Below, in pieces: positions 8,588 to 17,541 of a DNA stretch of 62,707 nt. Numbering within the stretch: position 1 is the stretch's first letter; the number at the start of each line of letters is the position of its first letter. Location: assembly GCA_002167285.1 (NCBI GenBank), contig NHDG01000065.1, forward strand, positions 1-62,707. The letters are read 5' to 3'. The DNA is from Planctomycetia bacterium TMED53. Lineage in GTDB: Bacteria; Planctomycetota; UBA8108; UBA1146. Made by a program: the position numbers and the translations under genes. The notes under the pieces were generated by a model. The model saw only the letters and a list, made by a program, of their open reading frames with translations. It had not been told where the DNA came from and did no database searches.

Positions 8588-9760
8588 TCAGCGTGCGCCG
8601 AGGAGATGCTCCATGAGGATTTGGTCGAGCCTTTCCCAACGTAGTCCTCTGGCACCAATGGCATCGGCATCAATGTTCAGTGCTTTGATCTCTCTAGCAT
8701 TATCAGCACTGTAGGAACCGAGTAAGCCATCGATGTCAGGATTTTTCATTTCTGCGATCAGTTCGCGGACTTCAGAGTCCGCATCGAAAGCTTGGGCTTT
8801 CTCTTTGAGGATCTTATAGGTGCGCATGCAGCCGCGAGCGAACTCCCAAACGCCTTCTAGATCCTCAGTTCGGTATGCGTGGGCGTCGAAGTGACGACTT
8901 CCTTCCCAACGTGGTGTGCCCATCGTTCCTTCCAACAATCTGACGAGCAGGAATGCTTGTTTTGGATCTTCGGCGCCGAAGCGGAAGTCTTGGTCGTAGC
9001 GACCAATCTTTTGACTATTCAGATCGATGTGAAACAGTTTCCCAGCCTCCATCGCTTGTCCGACACCATGGACAAAGGAGAGCCCCGCCATCGTTTCATG
9101 GGCGACTTCTGGGTTAACACCGACCATTTCAGAATGCTCAAGAGTTTCGATGAAATGAAGCATATGACCCGTTGTTGGAAAGTAGATGTCGCCCCGCGGT
9201 TCATTGGGTTTGGCTTCGAGGGCAAATTTCATTGTGTAGCCCTGATCTTTTACATAGTCACAGAGGAAGTCCATCGCTTCACGAATCCGCTGAATCGCGC
9301 TGCGAGGATCTCTGCACGCTTCCACTTCTGTTCCTTCACGGCCACCCCAAAAGACATAGGTTTCAGCGCCAAGCTCAACACCGAGATCGATGCCTCGCAT
9401 CGTTTTTTGAAGGGCGAAAGCTCTTACTGCAGGATCGTTGGAGGTAAACGCTCCATCTTTAAAGATCGGATGGGAAAAAAGATTCGTGGTCGCCATCGGA
9501 ACGACGATCCCACTCTCATCGCAGGCGGATTTGAATCCGGAGACGATGTCATCGCGCTCGCTCGAACTCGCGTCGAAGGGAACTAGATCATTATCGTGAA
9601 GATTAACTCCGTACGCTCCAATTTCTCCGAGCTTGCGAACGATGTCACAAGGATCTTGAACAGGACGTACCGCTTCACCAAAGGGGTCACGGCCTGGGTT
9701 GCCAACAGTCCATAGGCCAAAAGTGAATCGATCTTCTGGAGTGGGGGCGTAACTACTCAC
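8588..9760 (-). CDS. xylA: Xylose isomerase, Streptomyces-type class I
   Basis: XylA interconverts D-xylose and D-xylulose (and glucose/fructose) in the cytoplasm using two divalent metals. The 390-residue product matches the short Streptomyces-type class. Visible active-site residues are His and Asp in GVNLHDNDL, the Glu and Lys in [11 protein letters not shown], Glu and His in NPEVAHE, the Asp cluster in IDLNSQ and YDQDFRFG, and Asp in [12 protein letters not shown] chose GTG 9760 because the protein then opens [19 protein letters not shown], which is where family members begin, and GAGGAG precedes it. A longer ATG frame from 9793 overlaps the dehydrogenase gene. It sits between Gfo/Idh/MocA and FAD reductase genes in the operon. 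The aromatic residue usually found after WTVG is replaced. Confidence 0.95.
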   Translation of the reverse strand: MSSYAPTPEDRFTFGLWTVGNPGRDPFGEAVRPVQDPCDIVRKLGEIGAYGVNLHDNDLVPFDASSSERDDIVSGFKSACDESGIVVPMATTNLFSHPIFKDGAFTSNDPAVRAFALQKTMRGIDLGVELGAETYVFWGGREGTEVEACRDPRSAIQRIREAMDFLCDYVKDQGYTMKFALEAKPNEPRGDIYFPTTGHMLHFIETLEHSEMVGVNPEVAHETMAGLSFVHGVGQAMEAGKLFHIDLNSQKIGRYDQDFRFGAEDPKQAFLLVRLLEGTMGTPRWEGSRHFDAHAYRTEDLEGVWEFARGCMRTYKILKEKAQAFDADSEVRELIAEMKNPDIDGLLGSYSADNAREIKALNIDADAIGARGLRWERLDQILMEHLLGAR

Positions 9761-9762
9761 GA

Positions 9763-10911
9763 TTAACGCTCCTCTGCAGGCATTTTGACCCAACTCTGGA
9801 TCTCATTGGATTCTAGTGCTGCTCCGATGAACTGGACTCCGCGGACGCCGTCCTCGATATCTGGAAAGGGGCGATCGATGGAGGAGGATTCATTTCGAAC
9901 TGCCGCAGCGAAGTTGGTGTAAATGTTGGCGAATGCTTCCAGATATCCTTCAGGGTGTCCTGCCGGTGTTCTCGTCAACGAACCGGAGGCTTCACCCACT
10001 GCGCCGGTGGCGGTTCGTAAGTTTCTGGTGACCCCATCTTCAGCGGTGAGTTTGAGGTCGTTGGGGTGTTCCTGATCCCATTCGAGGGCACCTTGGGTAC
10101 CAAATATTCGAATCTTGAGACCATTCTCGCGACCGAAGCAGACTTGACTGGAACACAAAGTGCCGGTGGATCCCCCGGCCATTTTGAAGAGGATCATGTC
10201 GTCGTCGTCGAGAGCCCTGCCGTCAACGAAGGTGTTGAGAACTGCGAAAACCGATTCGACCTGATCTCCGGTAATGAACTCCAGCAGTTGATGGGCGTGG
10301 GTACCGATATCGCCCAATGCTCCTACGGGGCCAGATCTTTTTGGGTCGGTGCGCCAGTCCGCTTGTTTCTGACCACTTTCTTCAAGCTTGTCTGAGAGCC
10401 AGCCCTGAAGGTACTCGACGTAGATTTTTCGTATCTGGCCCAACTCACCAGCAAGGACTCGTTCTCGTGCTTCGCGAACCATAGGAGAGGCAGAGTAATT
10501 ATGGGTCAGGGCGAAGACTTTTCCAGTTTCCTTAACAGCAGCGTGCATCTCCTGAGCTTCCTCCGCAGAGATGCAAAGGGGCTTGTCACAAATCACATGG
10601 AACCCGGCCCGTAGTGCACTACAGGTGGGGCCATGGTGAACGTGATTAGGAGTGACGATGCTGATCGCTTCGATCCGCTCTGACTCGGGAAGACTTGCTT
10701 CCGTCTCGATCATCTGTTGCCAGGTGTCGTAGCAGCGAGCTGGATCAATCCCTAATTCGGAGCCCGTGAGCTTGGTGTTTTCAGGATCTCTGCCGAAGCA
10801 GCCAGCAACCAAATCGAATTTGTTGTCCATGCGCAAGGCGATCCTATGAACCGCTCCGATGAAGGCGCCCTGACCTCCGCCGATCATGCCGATGCGAACA
10901 CGTGAGGACAT
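9763..10911 (-). CDS. Gfo/Idh/MocA family NAD(P)-dependent oxidoreductase
   Basis: The 382-residue product has an N-terminal Rossmann dinucleotide site ([15 protein letters not shown]), the family motif with its lysine (CDKPLC) and the catalytic-region motif GDIGTHAHQ. These enzymes oxidise or reduce sugars, inositols or sugar derivatives with NAD(P). The neighbouring TIM-barrel isomerase and xylose isomerase suggest a sugar or cyclitol substrate, but the sequence alone cannot say which. It starts eight bases after the upstream isomerase stop and ends two bases before the xylA GTG, so the three are surely co-transcribed. Confidence 0.92.
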   Translation of the reverse strand: MSSRVRIGMIGGGQGAFIGAVHRIALRMDNKFDLVAGCFGRDPENTKLTGSELGIDPARCYDTWQQMIETEASLPESERIEAISIVTPNHVHHGPTCSALRAGFHVICDKPLCISAEEAQEMHAAVKETGKVFALTHNYSASPMVREARERVLAGELGQIRKIYVEYLQGWLSDKLEESGQKQADWRTDPKRSGPVGALGDIGTHAHQLLEFITGDQVESVFAVLNTFVDGRALDDDDMILFKMAGGSTGTLCSSQVCFGRENGLKIRIFGTQGALEWDQEHPNDLKLTAEDGVTRNLRTATGAVGEASGSLTRTPAGHPEGYLEAFANIYTNFAAAVRNESSSIDRPFPDIEDGVRGVQFIGAALESNEIQSWVKMPAEER

Positions 10912-10919
10912 GGAGTTAC

Positions 10920-11975
10920 CTAGCTTTCAAGTCCGAGAATTCGGCGATTCAATGTGGGATCGCTGCCGCCGGCGAAATCGTCAAAGGAGGATTCTGTGAC
11001 CGAAATAATATGTTGGGAATCAAAGTCGGCAGCCTTGGCTGCCCCCGCAGATTTATCTTCGTAGGGGCATTCCCATTCGACGACTGCCCAGCCGTCAAAT
11101 CCATGGCGAGTCAGAGCGGTAAAGATCCCTTGGAAGTCGATTGCTCCGTCACCTGGGGTTCTGAAGCGACCTGGGCGATGCTTCCAGTCAAGATAGCCAC
11201 CGTAAACCCCACTTCTTCCCGATCTCACAAGCTCCGCATCCTTGACGTGGAATGATTTGATTCGTTCGTGGTAGATGTCGATAAAGTCGATGTAATCGAG
11301 GGCCATCAACTCGAAGTGGCTAGGATCGTAATTGATGCAGGCTCTTGCATGTTCGTTGACTTCTGCGAGGAACATTTCGAAGGATGCTCCATCGTGAAGA
11401 TCTTCGCCGGGGTGGATTTCAAATGAGCAATCGACCCCGCACTCTTCAGCGTGATCCAAAATAGGTAGCCAGCGCTGACCCAGCTCCTTGAAAGCTTCTT
11501 CGATCAGACCTTCTGGGCGCTGTGGCCAGGGGTAAACGTATGGCCATGCGAGTGCTCCGCTAAAAGTGACCATCGATGTCAGGCCCAAATTCTTACTGGC
11601 AGTCAGGCAGTTACGAACTTGCTCGATAGCCCATTCGGTTCGCTGTTGTGGTTTCCCACGGACAGACTCATCTGCAAAGCCGTCAAACATTGCATCGTAG
11701 GCGGGATGAACCGCAACCAATTGGCCCTGAAGATGGGTCGACAATTCGGTGACGGTCAAACCTCTGGATTCAAAGTGTCCGCGCCAATCATCGCAGTAGT
11801 CTTTAGATTGGGCAGCGAGGTTAAGGTCGATGCATCGAGAGTCCCATGTTGGAATTTGAACCCCGGTGTAGCCGAGGTCTCGGCACCAATCGAGGATGGT
11901 ATCGAGCTGATTGAATGGGGCCTCGTCGGCCATGTATTGCGCCAGGAAAAGGGCGGGGCCCTGGATCGATGCCAT
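10920..11975 (-). CDS. Sugar phosphate isomerase/epimerase (AP endonuclease family 2 TIM barrel)
   Basis: The 351-residue product fits the xylose-isomerase-like TIM-barrel family that includes IolE, IolI and hexulose epimerases. Metal-ligand motifs are visible: SFEIHPGED with the Glu, NYDPSHF with Asp and His, FHVKDAE with His and Asp, and VVEWECPYED near the end. It probably isomerises or dehydrates a keto-sugar or cyclitol made or used by the adjacent dehydrogenase. The ATG is preceded by a perfect AGGAGG with eight-base spacing, the strongest ribosome binding site of the operon, consistent with this being the first gene. Confidence 0.9.
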   Translation of the reverse strand: MASIQGPALFLAQYMADEAPFNQLDTILDWCRDLGYTGVQIPTWDSRCIDLNLAAQSKDYCDDWRGHFESRGLTVTELSTHLQGQLVAVHPAYDAMFDGFADESVRGKPQQRTEWAIEQVRNCLTASKNLGLTSMVTFSGALAWPYVYPWPQRPEGLIEEAFKELGQRWLPILDHAEECGVDCSFEIHPGEDLHDGASFEMFLAEVNEHARACINYDPSHFELMALDYIDFIDIYHERIKSFHVKDAELVRSGRSGVYGGYLDWKHRPGRFRTPGDGAIDFQGIFTALTRHGFDGWAVVEWECPYEDKSAGAAKAADFDSQHIISVTESSFDDFAGGSDPTLNRRILGLES

Positions 11976-12421
11976 GAATTACCTCCTAAATTTCACCTGC
12001 GATCCGGGTTTCAAATCCTCGACCCGCAAGACTCGCAGATGACGACTATTTCTGAATGGCTGGCAGTGAAACTGGGTGAACCGTGCAGGTGAGGGGAAAC
12101 TCACTGGCAGGCCGCGATTGCACTGCGAGCAATAGGACAAAATCAGGGAGATTGGGTGGGGCGTCAAGGGTCCAGGGGATCCCTTAAGAGTGGCAAAAAG
12201 GCCGGAATTGAGGAAATTCATCGGAAAAAACAGGGGAATTGACGATATCTTTCGGAAAGTTCGTCCTGTTTTACGCATCCACGGGATTCAACAGAGTGTG
12301 TACGGCGTTTTTGAGACTGTTCAAGGTGGAATTGCCAATAGAAGTACTCTCTGGAGTTCTACCGAGAATTTGAATCGAAGAGTGTGACCGCTCTGGGGCG
12401 GCTTGGAGAAAGGAATCTTTC
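11976..12421. promoter_or_regulatory. Divergent 446-base intergenic region
   Basis: This region separates the minus-strand sugar operon from the plus-strand hydrolase-kinase pair. The left end carries AGGAGG for the operon and the right end AAAGGA for the hydrolase. Two short open frames (minus 11979-12278 and plus 12190-12387) lack family features and are not called. No strong dyad or RNA element was recognised; promoters for both directions are inferred from position only. Confidence 0.4.
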
Positions 12422-13033
12422 ATGTCGGACAAGACAGCTTTGCTATTGATCGGGTTTCAGAATGATTACTTCCACAAAAGCGGGATTTTGACGGGTGCTC
12501 TTGAGGACACAGAAGGTAGAGACCGGATGTTGTCGAATACTCTGAAGTTGATTGAAGCGGTTAAAGACAGGGAGGACTTTCTTGTAATCTCTACACCGAT
12601 TCAATTCACAGAAGATTACTCCGAGCTAAACCAGCCCACAGGGATATTGAAATTGATTAAAGAGACTGGAGCGTTTTTGAAGAACTCCAGCGGATCAGAG
12701 ACGATTGATGAGTTTTCAGATTTCTCTGACTCCATTGAGGAGATCAAAGGTAAAAGGGGTTTGAATGCATTTTCGAACACCAATTTGGAATCGTATCTTC
12801 GGGATCACGGTGTGACTCGAGTGGTTCTTGCAGGAGTGGTTACTTCAGTGTGCATCGATTCAACTGGTAGATCTGCTCACGAGAAAGGTTTTGAAGTAAC
12901 AGTCGTTTCGGATTGCACTGCTGGAAGAACCGATTTTGAGCAGAAGTTTTACTGCGATCAGATTTTCCCATTGTACGCTTCTGTGAAAACCAAGGACGAA
13001 GTTTTGACATTGAAACCCGAGGTGTCTAGGTGA
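12422..13033 (+). CDS. Isochorismatase-like cysteine hydrolase
   Basis: The 203-residue product belongs to the isochorismatase-like cysteine hydrolase family (nicotinamidase, ureidoacrylate and related amidases). The triad can be read: Asp in LIGFQNDYF, Lys in KGKRGLNAF, and the nucleophilic Cys in VVTSVCIDSTGRSA. The substrate is not predictable; nicotinamidase-specific metal ligands are not evident. AAAGGA lies just upstream of the ATG. Its TGA overlaps the GTG start of the downstream histidine kinase, so the two are translationally coupled. The hydrolase could make or remove a small signal, though this is inference only. Confidence 0.88.
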   Translation: MSDKTALLLIGFQNDYFHKSGILTGALEDTEGRDRMLSNTLKLIEAVKDREDFLVISTPIQFTEDYSELNQPTGILKLIKETGAFLKNSSGSETIDEFSDFSDSIEEIKGKRGLNAFSNTNLESYLRDHGVTRVVLAGVVTSVCIDSTGRSAHEKGFEVTVVSDCTAGRTDFEQKFYCDQIFPLYASVKTKDEVLTLKPEVSR

Positions 13034-14616
13034 CCGATGAAGACTTGACCCGCTCTCAAGAACTTCAAATCGAGGCGAACAACCGGCTGATTGAAGAGTT
13101 GGCTGGAAAAAATAAGAAGCTGGATGATTCACGCAAGAGGTTTCAGGACTTGGTGGATCAACTTCCTTGCGTCGTCATCCGGTTTGACGAGCAAAGGCAA
13201 ATCCAATACGTCAACAAAACATGGTCGGCTTTCTTGGGAGGTGAGATCTCTTCGATATTGGGAATGTATCTCGAGGATCTCGTTCACGAAGAAGATCGAT
13301 CTCACCTGGCAAGAAGTCTTAGTAAGAACTCTACCGTTGAATTGCGTTTTAAGACCGATTGCGGTGACTATCGCTGGATGCGCTTCAGTTGGCAGCTGGT
13401 TCAGGAATCCGTTTATCAGGGACTGCTGGTTGACCTAATGGAAACTCGCGAACTGGAAGAACTCTTGCGCAGATCGCAAAAGATGGAGGCGATCGGCAGG
13501 CTTTCTGGAGGAGTTGCGCACAACTTCAACAACTTGCTCACCGTGATTATGGCTTCCGGCGACAGGCTCTCAAATGCGATATCTGAAACGAATATCGGAG
13601 CAGCCAAGGAGGTTGAGCGGATTCAGTTTGCGGTTCGAGAGGCGGCAAGGGTCACCACTCAATTGCTAGCATTTAGTCGTCAGCAAGTTTTGTCTCCAAG
13701 TAATTGGGACATGAATGACGTCCTCAGTGACGGAGAGATCTTGTTGCATGATTTGGTTAAAACCCATGGAGTTGAGTTGTCCATTTTGAAATCTGAGGTG
13801 GGCGATCTCCCGATTCATGTGGATAAATCTCAAATCAATCAGGTTTTGATGAACCTTGTATTAAACGCGCGAGATGCGATTAAGGGCCGAGGTTTCATCA
13901 CTGTCAGCATCGATAAAACCATGGTGACGCGTCAAGAGGCTGCAGATCACGATCTTGATCCCGGAGAATTTGCGATTCTCCGTGTTCAGGATGACGGTAT
14001 GGGAATGGCTCCGCATATTCTGGAAAAAATCTTTGAGCCTTTTTTCACGACTAAAGATATTGATCAAGGGATCGGTTTCGGATTGGCCACGAGCTACGGC
14101 ATTATGCAACAAAGTGGGGGCTTCATTCGTGTGGCTAGCTTAGAAGGTGTGGGAAGCACTTTCGAAGTGCTGTTGCCGATTTGTCACAGCGTCGATTCTC
14201 CAATTGAGGAGGAGCAGGTTTCTGCTGAGCCGACAAAAAAAATAGCGCGGATCTTGGTCGTTGACGATGAGGAAATGATTCTGGAGTTGACATGTGATGC
14301 GCTCAAGGAAGAGGGGCATGCGGTAGTCGGTGTGACCTCCACCGAAGACGCTATCGCCCAACTGAGTGGTGAAGCTGGGGAGTTTGATCTACTGATTACG
14401 GATGTGGTGATGCCCGGCGGAGGTGGACGGCGTCTCGTGGATTTAGTGCATTCGAGGGCTCCGCAAACGCAAATTATTATCGTATCTGGGTATGATCGCG
14501 ACTTTCTCGGGGACGATCAGTCCTGCGGTACATTTATGCAGAAACCCTATGCCATTGCAGACTTGCTTGATCAAGTTCAAAGCGTGCTTTCTAAGGTGAT
14601 TCCAGGTAAGCCCTAG
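13030..14616 (+). CDS. Hybrid sensor histidine kinase (PAS-HisKA-HATPase-REC)
   Basis: The 528-residue protein has no membrane helix. A short N-terminal coiled coil (about 8-40) is followed by a PAS domain (about 40-145), a dimerisation/phosphoacceptor domain with His164 in GGVAHNFNNLL, and an ATPase domain with N box NLVLNARDAI and G boxes DDGMGM and GFGLATSYG. A C-terminal receiver (about 405-525) has VVDDEE, the phosphoacceptor Asp in LITDVVMPG and the Lys in MQKPY. It is a cytoplasmic sensor likely passing phosphate to its own receiver or on to another protein; no DNA-binding domain or separate regulator is adjacent. The GTG start is preceded by GAGG and overlaps the stop of the hydrolase gene. 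Confidence 0.94.
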   Translation: MTDEDLTRSQELQIEANNRLIEELAGKNKKLDDSRKRFQDLVDQLPCVVIRFDEQRQIQYVNKTWSAFLGGEISSILGMYLEDLVHEEDRSHLARSLSKNSTVELRFKTDCGDYRWMRFSWQLVQESVYQGLLVDLMETRELEELLRRSQKMEAIGRLSGGVAHNFNNLLTVIMASGDRLSNAISETNIGAAKEVERIQFAVREAARVTTQLLAFSRQQVLSPSNWDMNDVLSDGEILLHDLVKTHGVELSILKSEVGDLPIHVDKSQINQVLMNLVLNARDAIKGRGFITVSIDKTMVTRQEAADHDLDPGEFAILRVQDDGMGMAPHILEKIFEPFFTTKDIDQGIGFGLATSYGIMQQSGGFIRVASLEGVGSTFEVLLPICHSVDSPIEEEQVSAEPTKKIARILVVDDEEMILELTCDALKEEGHAVVGVTSTEDAIAQLSGEAGEFDLLITDVVMPGGGGRRLVDLVHSRAPQTQIIIVSGYDRDFLGDDQSCGTFMQKPYAIADLLDQVQSVLSKVIPGKP

Positions 14617-14720
14617 CTACTTCGATTGCCCACTGTTGCAACTTCACCGCGACTTTGCCAAACTCCCAAAACCAGTGTGTGACCTTCATCGCAACCCACC
14701 GGCAAAGGAGTGCAGCTCTC

Positions 14721-16727
14721 ATGTCTTCCAAATATCTGACTTCTCCACCAGCAACCGAGGAAGTTCCTAAAGGGATTCCCTACATTATTGGAAATGAAGC
14801 GGCAGAGAGATTTAGTTTTTACGGGATGAAGGCGATTCTTGTCATCTTCATGACTCAATATTTGCACCTGTTGCCGGGGGCCACGAGCGATGAGGCGATG
14901 AGGAATTCCGAAGCGATTGCAAATTATCATCTCTTCACTTCTTTAGTTTACTTTACTCCGATCATGGGAGCTTTATTGGCAGATATTCTGTTTGGGAAGT
15001 ATCTGACGATTCTCTCTCTGAGTTTGGTTTACTGTGCTGGTCACGCTGCTCTTGCCTTGATGGGCCTTTCTGAATCCATCGATCCTCAAGTCGCGCTGAT
15101 TTCTGGGTTGATCCTGATCTCGATCGGTTCAGGAGGAATCAAGCCTTGTGTCTCTGCTCACGTGGGAGATCAGTTTGGTAAGAAAAATGCACACTTATTA
15201 ACTAAAGCATTTGGTTGGTTTTACTTCTCGATCAACTTCGGCGCTTTCATTTCGACTCTTTTGACACCATGGCTGCTGAACTGGTACGGGCCACATTGGG
15301 CATTCGGCATACCCGGTGTTCTGATGGCCATTGCAACCGTGCTCTTTTGGATGGGACGAAATGTATTCGTTCACATCCCGGCCGGTGGAATGGATTGGTT
15401 TAGGGAGACATTTAGTGAAGAGGGCCTGAAGGCAATCGTGAAGGTGTCGATAGTCTTCCTGTTTATTGCCGTCTTTTGGTCATTGTTTGATCAGACCGGC
15501 TCTTCTTGGGTTCTCCAAGCTGAAGATATGAATCGTCAGTGGCTCGGAGTGACTTGGCTCTCTTCGCAGATACAAGCGATCAATCCGATCATGATTTTGA
15601 TTTATATCCCGCTATTCCAGTTTGTGGTGTATCCAGCGATCAATAAAGTTTGGCCTTTGACTCCGATCAGGAAGATTGCGCTAGGTTTGTTTATTACCGC
15701 TGGCGCGTTTGCCATCGTTGCGATGACCCAAGCCTGGATTGACCAGGGCGAGCGTCCAAGCATTGGTTGGCAGATTCTGGCTTACGCCATTCTGACATTT
15801 GCAGAAGTGATGGTTTCGATCACTGGCCTTGAATTCGCTTACACTCAAGCACCAAAAAAGATGAAGTCTGTCATCATGGCGCTGTTCTTGTTTAGCGTTT
15901 CATTGGGGAACACCATCACTGCAGTTGTGAACAAGTCGATTACGATCGACAGTGGTGTGCAAGTGGCCCGGGAGAATATTGACGAAAGTGCCAGTGGCGA
16001 CCTTCAAGAGTACGAGTTTTCTTCGGGGGACAAAGTCATCTTCAGTAAATCTGAGGATGGGAATTGGAAAATGAGCTCGATAGATTTGGTCGACGATACA
16101 GTCTTCTTGGAAGCCCGAGATCGGGTCGGAGCTTTTTGGAATGAAAATGATCGGCTTCCCAACAATGAAGCGGGTGCCGCTCAAATTTCAGGACTCCAAG
16201 ATAAGTATCAGAACCCCCTCCGGTATCTGCTGCTCAACAGCAAAAATTTCCATATCTATTCGGATGGTCCCGATGGGGTCGCTGAGACAGAGGACGACGC
16301 CTGGATTGTTGTCACAAGGACCTGCCTATCAGTTTCTGAGCAGCAAGTCGCGAGTGAGCTGGGGGACGATCAAGTCAGTTCATACACATGGCTCGAAAAA
16401 CGCCAGGCTCAGATTGAACTAAACAAGCTTGCGGTCGAAGAGCGTCAAGGGCGAACATTCGAGGAGTTCCTTCCTACGAGGGAGGCCGTTGAAGCTACAA
16501 CGATTGCTCCGCAGCAGTTTGAATCTTCAGTGAGCTCCAAGTTGGGTGGAGATGTGACAGTCAAAGGAGCTTCCTACTTTTGGTTCTTTACTCAACTGAT
16601 GCTGGGTACGGCCTTTTTCTTCATGGCGGTGGCTTACTTTTATAAGGCAAAAACTTACATTCAAGGAGACGATGAAGACGAAGCTGCTGGATCAGGAGAA
16701 GGGGCTGATAGTCCCGAAGAGAATTGA
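14721..16727 (+). CDS. POT/PTR-family proton-coupled peptide transporter with large periplasmic insertion
   Basis: The 668-residue product imports di- and tripeptides with protons. The POT signature in TM1 is present (NEAAERFSFYG), and about eleven helices can be followed to NTITAVVN. A hydrophilic insertion of about 170 residues then precedes the last helix (YFWFFTQLMLGTAFFF). By topology this loop is periplasmic. Part of it (DRLPNNEAG, YQNPLRY, YSDGPDGVAETEDD) resembles the C-terminal domain of type II secretion pseudopilin GspG. ATG 14721 follows AAAGGAG; an upstream in-frame ATG at 14655 would add a poorly hydrophobic extension. Its stop overlaps the start of a metalloprotease gene (TGATG), which suggests coupled peptide release and uptake. 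Confidence 0.93.
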   Translation: MSSKYLTSPPATEEVPKGIPYIIGNEAAERFSFYGMKAILVIFMTQYLHLLPGATSDEAMRNSEAIANYHLFTSLVYFTPIMGALLADILFGKYLTILSLSLVYCAGHAALALMGLSESIDPQVALISGLILISIGSGGIKPCVSAHVGDQFGKKNAHLLTKAFGWFYFSINFGAFISTLLTPWLLNWYGPHWAFGIPGVLMAIATVLFWMGRNVFVHIPAGGMDWFRETFSEEGLKAIVKVSIVFLFIAVFWSLFDQTGSSWVLQAEDMNRQWLGVTWLSSQIQAINPIMILIYIPLFQFVVYPAINKVWPLTPIRKIALGLFITAGAFAIVAMTQAWIDQGERPSIGWQILAYAILTFAEVMVSITGLEFAYTQAPKKMKSVIMALFLFSVSLGNTITAVVNKSITIDSGVQVARENIDESASGDLQEYEFSSGDKVIFSKSEDGNWKMSSIDLVDDTVFLEARDRVGAFWNENDRLPNNEAGAAQISGLQDKYQNPLRYLLLNSKNFHIYSDGPDGVAETEDDAWIVVTRTCLSVSEQQVASELGDDQVSSYTWLEKRQAQIELNKLAVEERQGRTFEEFLPTREAVEATTIAPQQFESSVSSKLGGDVTVKGASYFWFFTQLMLGTAFFFMAVAYFYKAKTYIQGDDEDEAAGSGEGADSPEEN

Positions 16728-17539
16728 TGCTTAAAGCCTTGTCTTTGTTGTTGGTTGCCATGGGAGCTTGGCCTCTTGCTGATGAGTCCACAGCTCCCAA
16801 GGTGACCACCGTTGAAGTCATTCAGGGAGGGTGGGGGGATGCCTCCACCGAAGAGGTGCACAAAGTCCTCTTGTCGGTCATCGAGTGCATTGAGAATAAG
16901 TCGGGTGTTACTCTGGGCGTGAATGTTCGGGTGGAGTCTAGAGGGGGGCCTGTGCTCCTCTCTCGCAGAGATCCGGATGGAAGTTTCAGAATTCGCCTCC
17001 AGATCGAAGATCGTTATTGGGGCCAACTGATTTACCAGTTCTCCCACGAGTTTGCTCATATTCTGGCCGGCCACTATAAATCCATCGGGGAGCACTTTTG
17101 GTTTGATGAGGCTGTTTGCGAAGCGATGAGCTTTCAGGTTTTGCATTTGTTAGCAGAGAAATGGAAGCACTCTCCACCCCAAGAAGGTTTGCGAAATTAT
17201 GCCCCTTTGTTGTCGGAATATGCGGATCACATCGCGTCTTTGTGTTCTCCCGTCGAAGAATCAAAGATGGCAGTTTGGTATCGGGATAACAAGGAAGCTC
17301 TGACCAAACCGGAACAAAATCGATCGGTAGTCCGTGTGATGAGCAGGCATCTATCGGTTTGGCTACAAAGGGAAGGTTGGTTATGGGAGAGGATTCCTAC
17401 CCTCGGGGCAAGTGGAGTTGTTGTCGAAGGGGTCATTGGCGATTCAATATCCGGTAGAGTTCGCCGCTGGCTCGCAGACGCTAAACCCGAACAGCAACTA
17501 TTTGTGGATCAAATGTCGCGCTGTTTTTCAGGGCGTTGA
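16727..17539 (+). CDS. Small exported gluzincin-type metalloprotease-like protein
   Basis: The 270-residue product begins with a hydrophobic signal-like segment (LKALSLLLVAMGAWPLA). It has a zinc motif HEFAH near residue 108 followed about 22 residues later by WFDEAVCEAMS, the arrangement of gluzincins in which a downstream Glu completes zinc binding. I cannot assign a named family. The ATG shares a base with the stop of the peptide transporter, so co-expression is very likely and a role in peptide release is plausible. It converges on the methyltransferase gene, with only two bases between their stops. Confidence 0.75.
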   Translation: MLKALSLLLVAMGAWPLADESTAPKVTTVEVIQGGWGDASTEEVHKVLLSVIECIENKSGVTLGVNVRVESRGGPVLLSRRDPDGSFRIRLQIEDRYWGQLIYQFSHEFAHILAGHYKSIGEHFWFDEAVCEAMSFQVLHLLAEKWKHSPPQEGLRNYAPLLSEYADHIASLCSPVEESKMAVWYRDNKEALTKPEQNRSVVRVMSRHLSVWLQREGWLWERIPTLGASGVVVEGVIGDSISGRVRRWLADAKPEQQLFVDQMSRCFSGR

Positions 17540-17541
17540 AT

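Noticed and set aside
8879-9586. 235-codon plus-strand frame opposite xylA
   Set aside because: It lies wholly opposite a gene with an intact active site, and its product has no family features.
11979-12387. Two short frames in the divergent gap
   Set aside because: They have no ribosome binding site, no domains, and overlap the expected promoter region.
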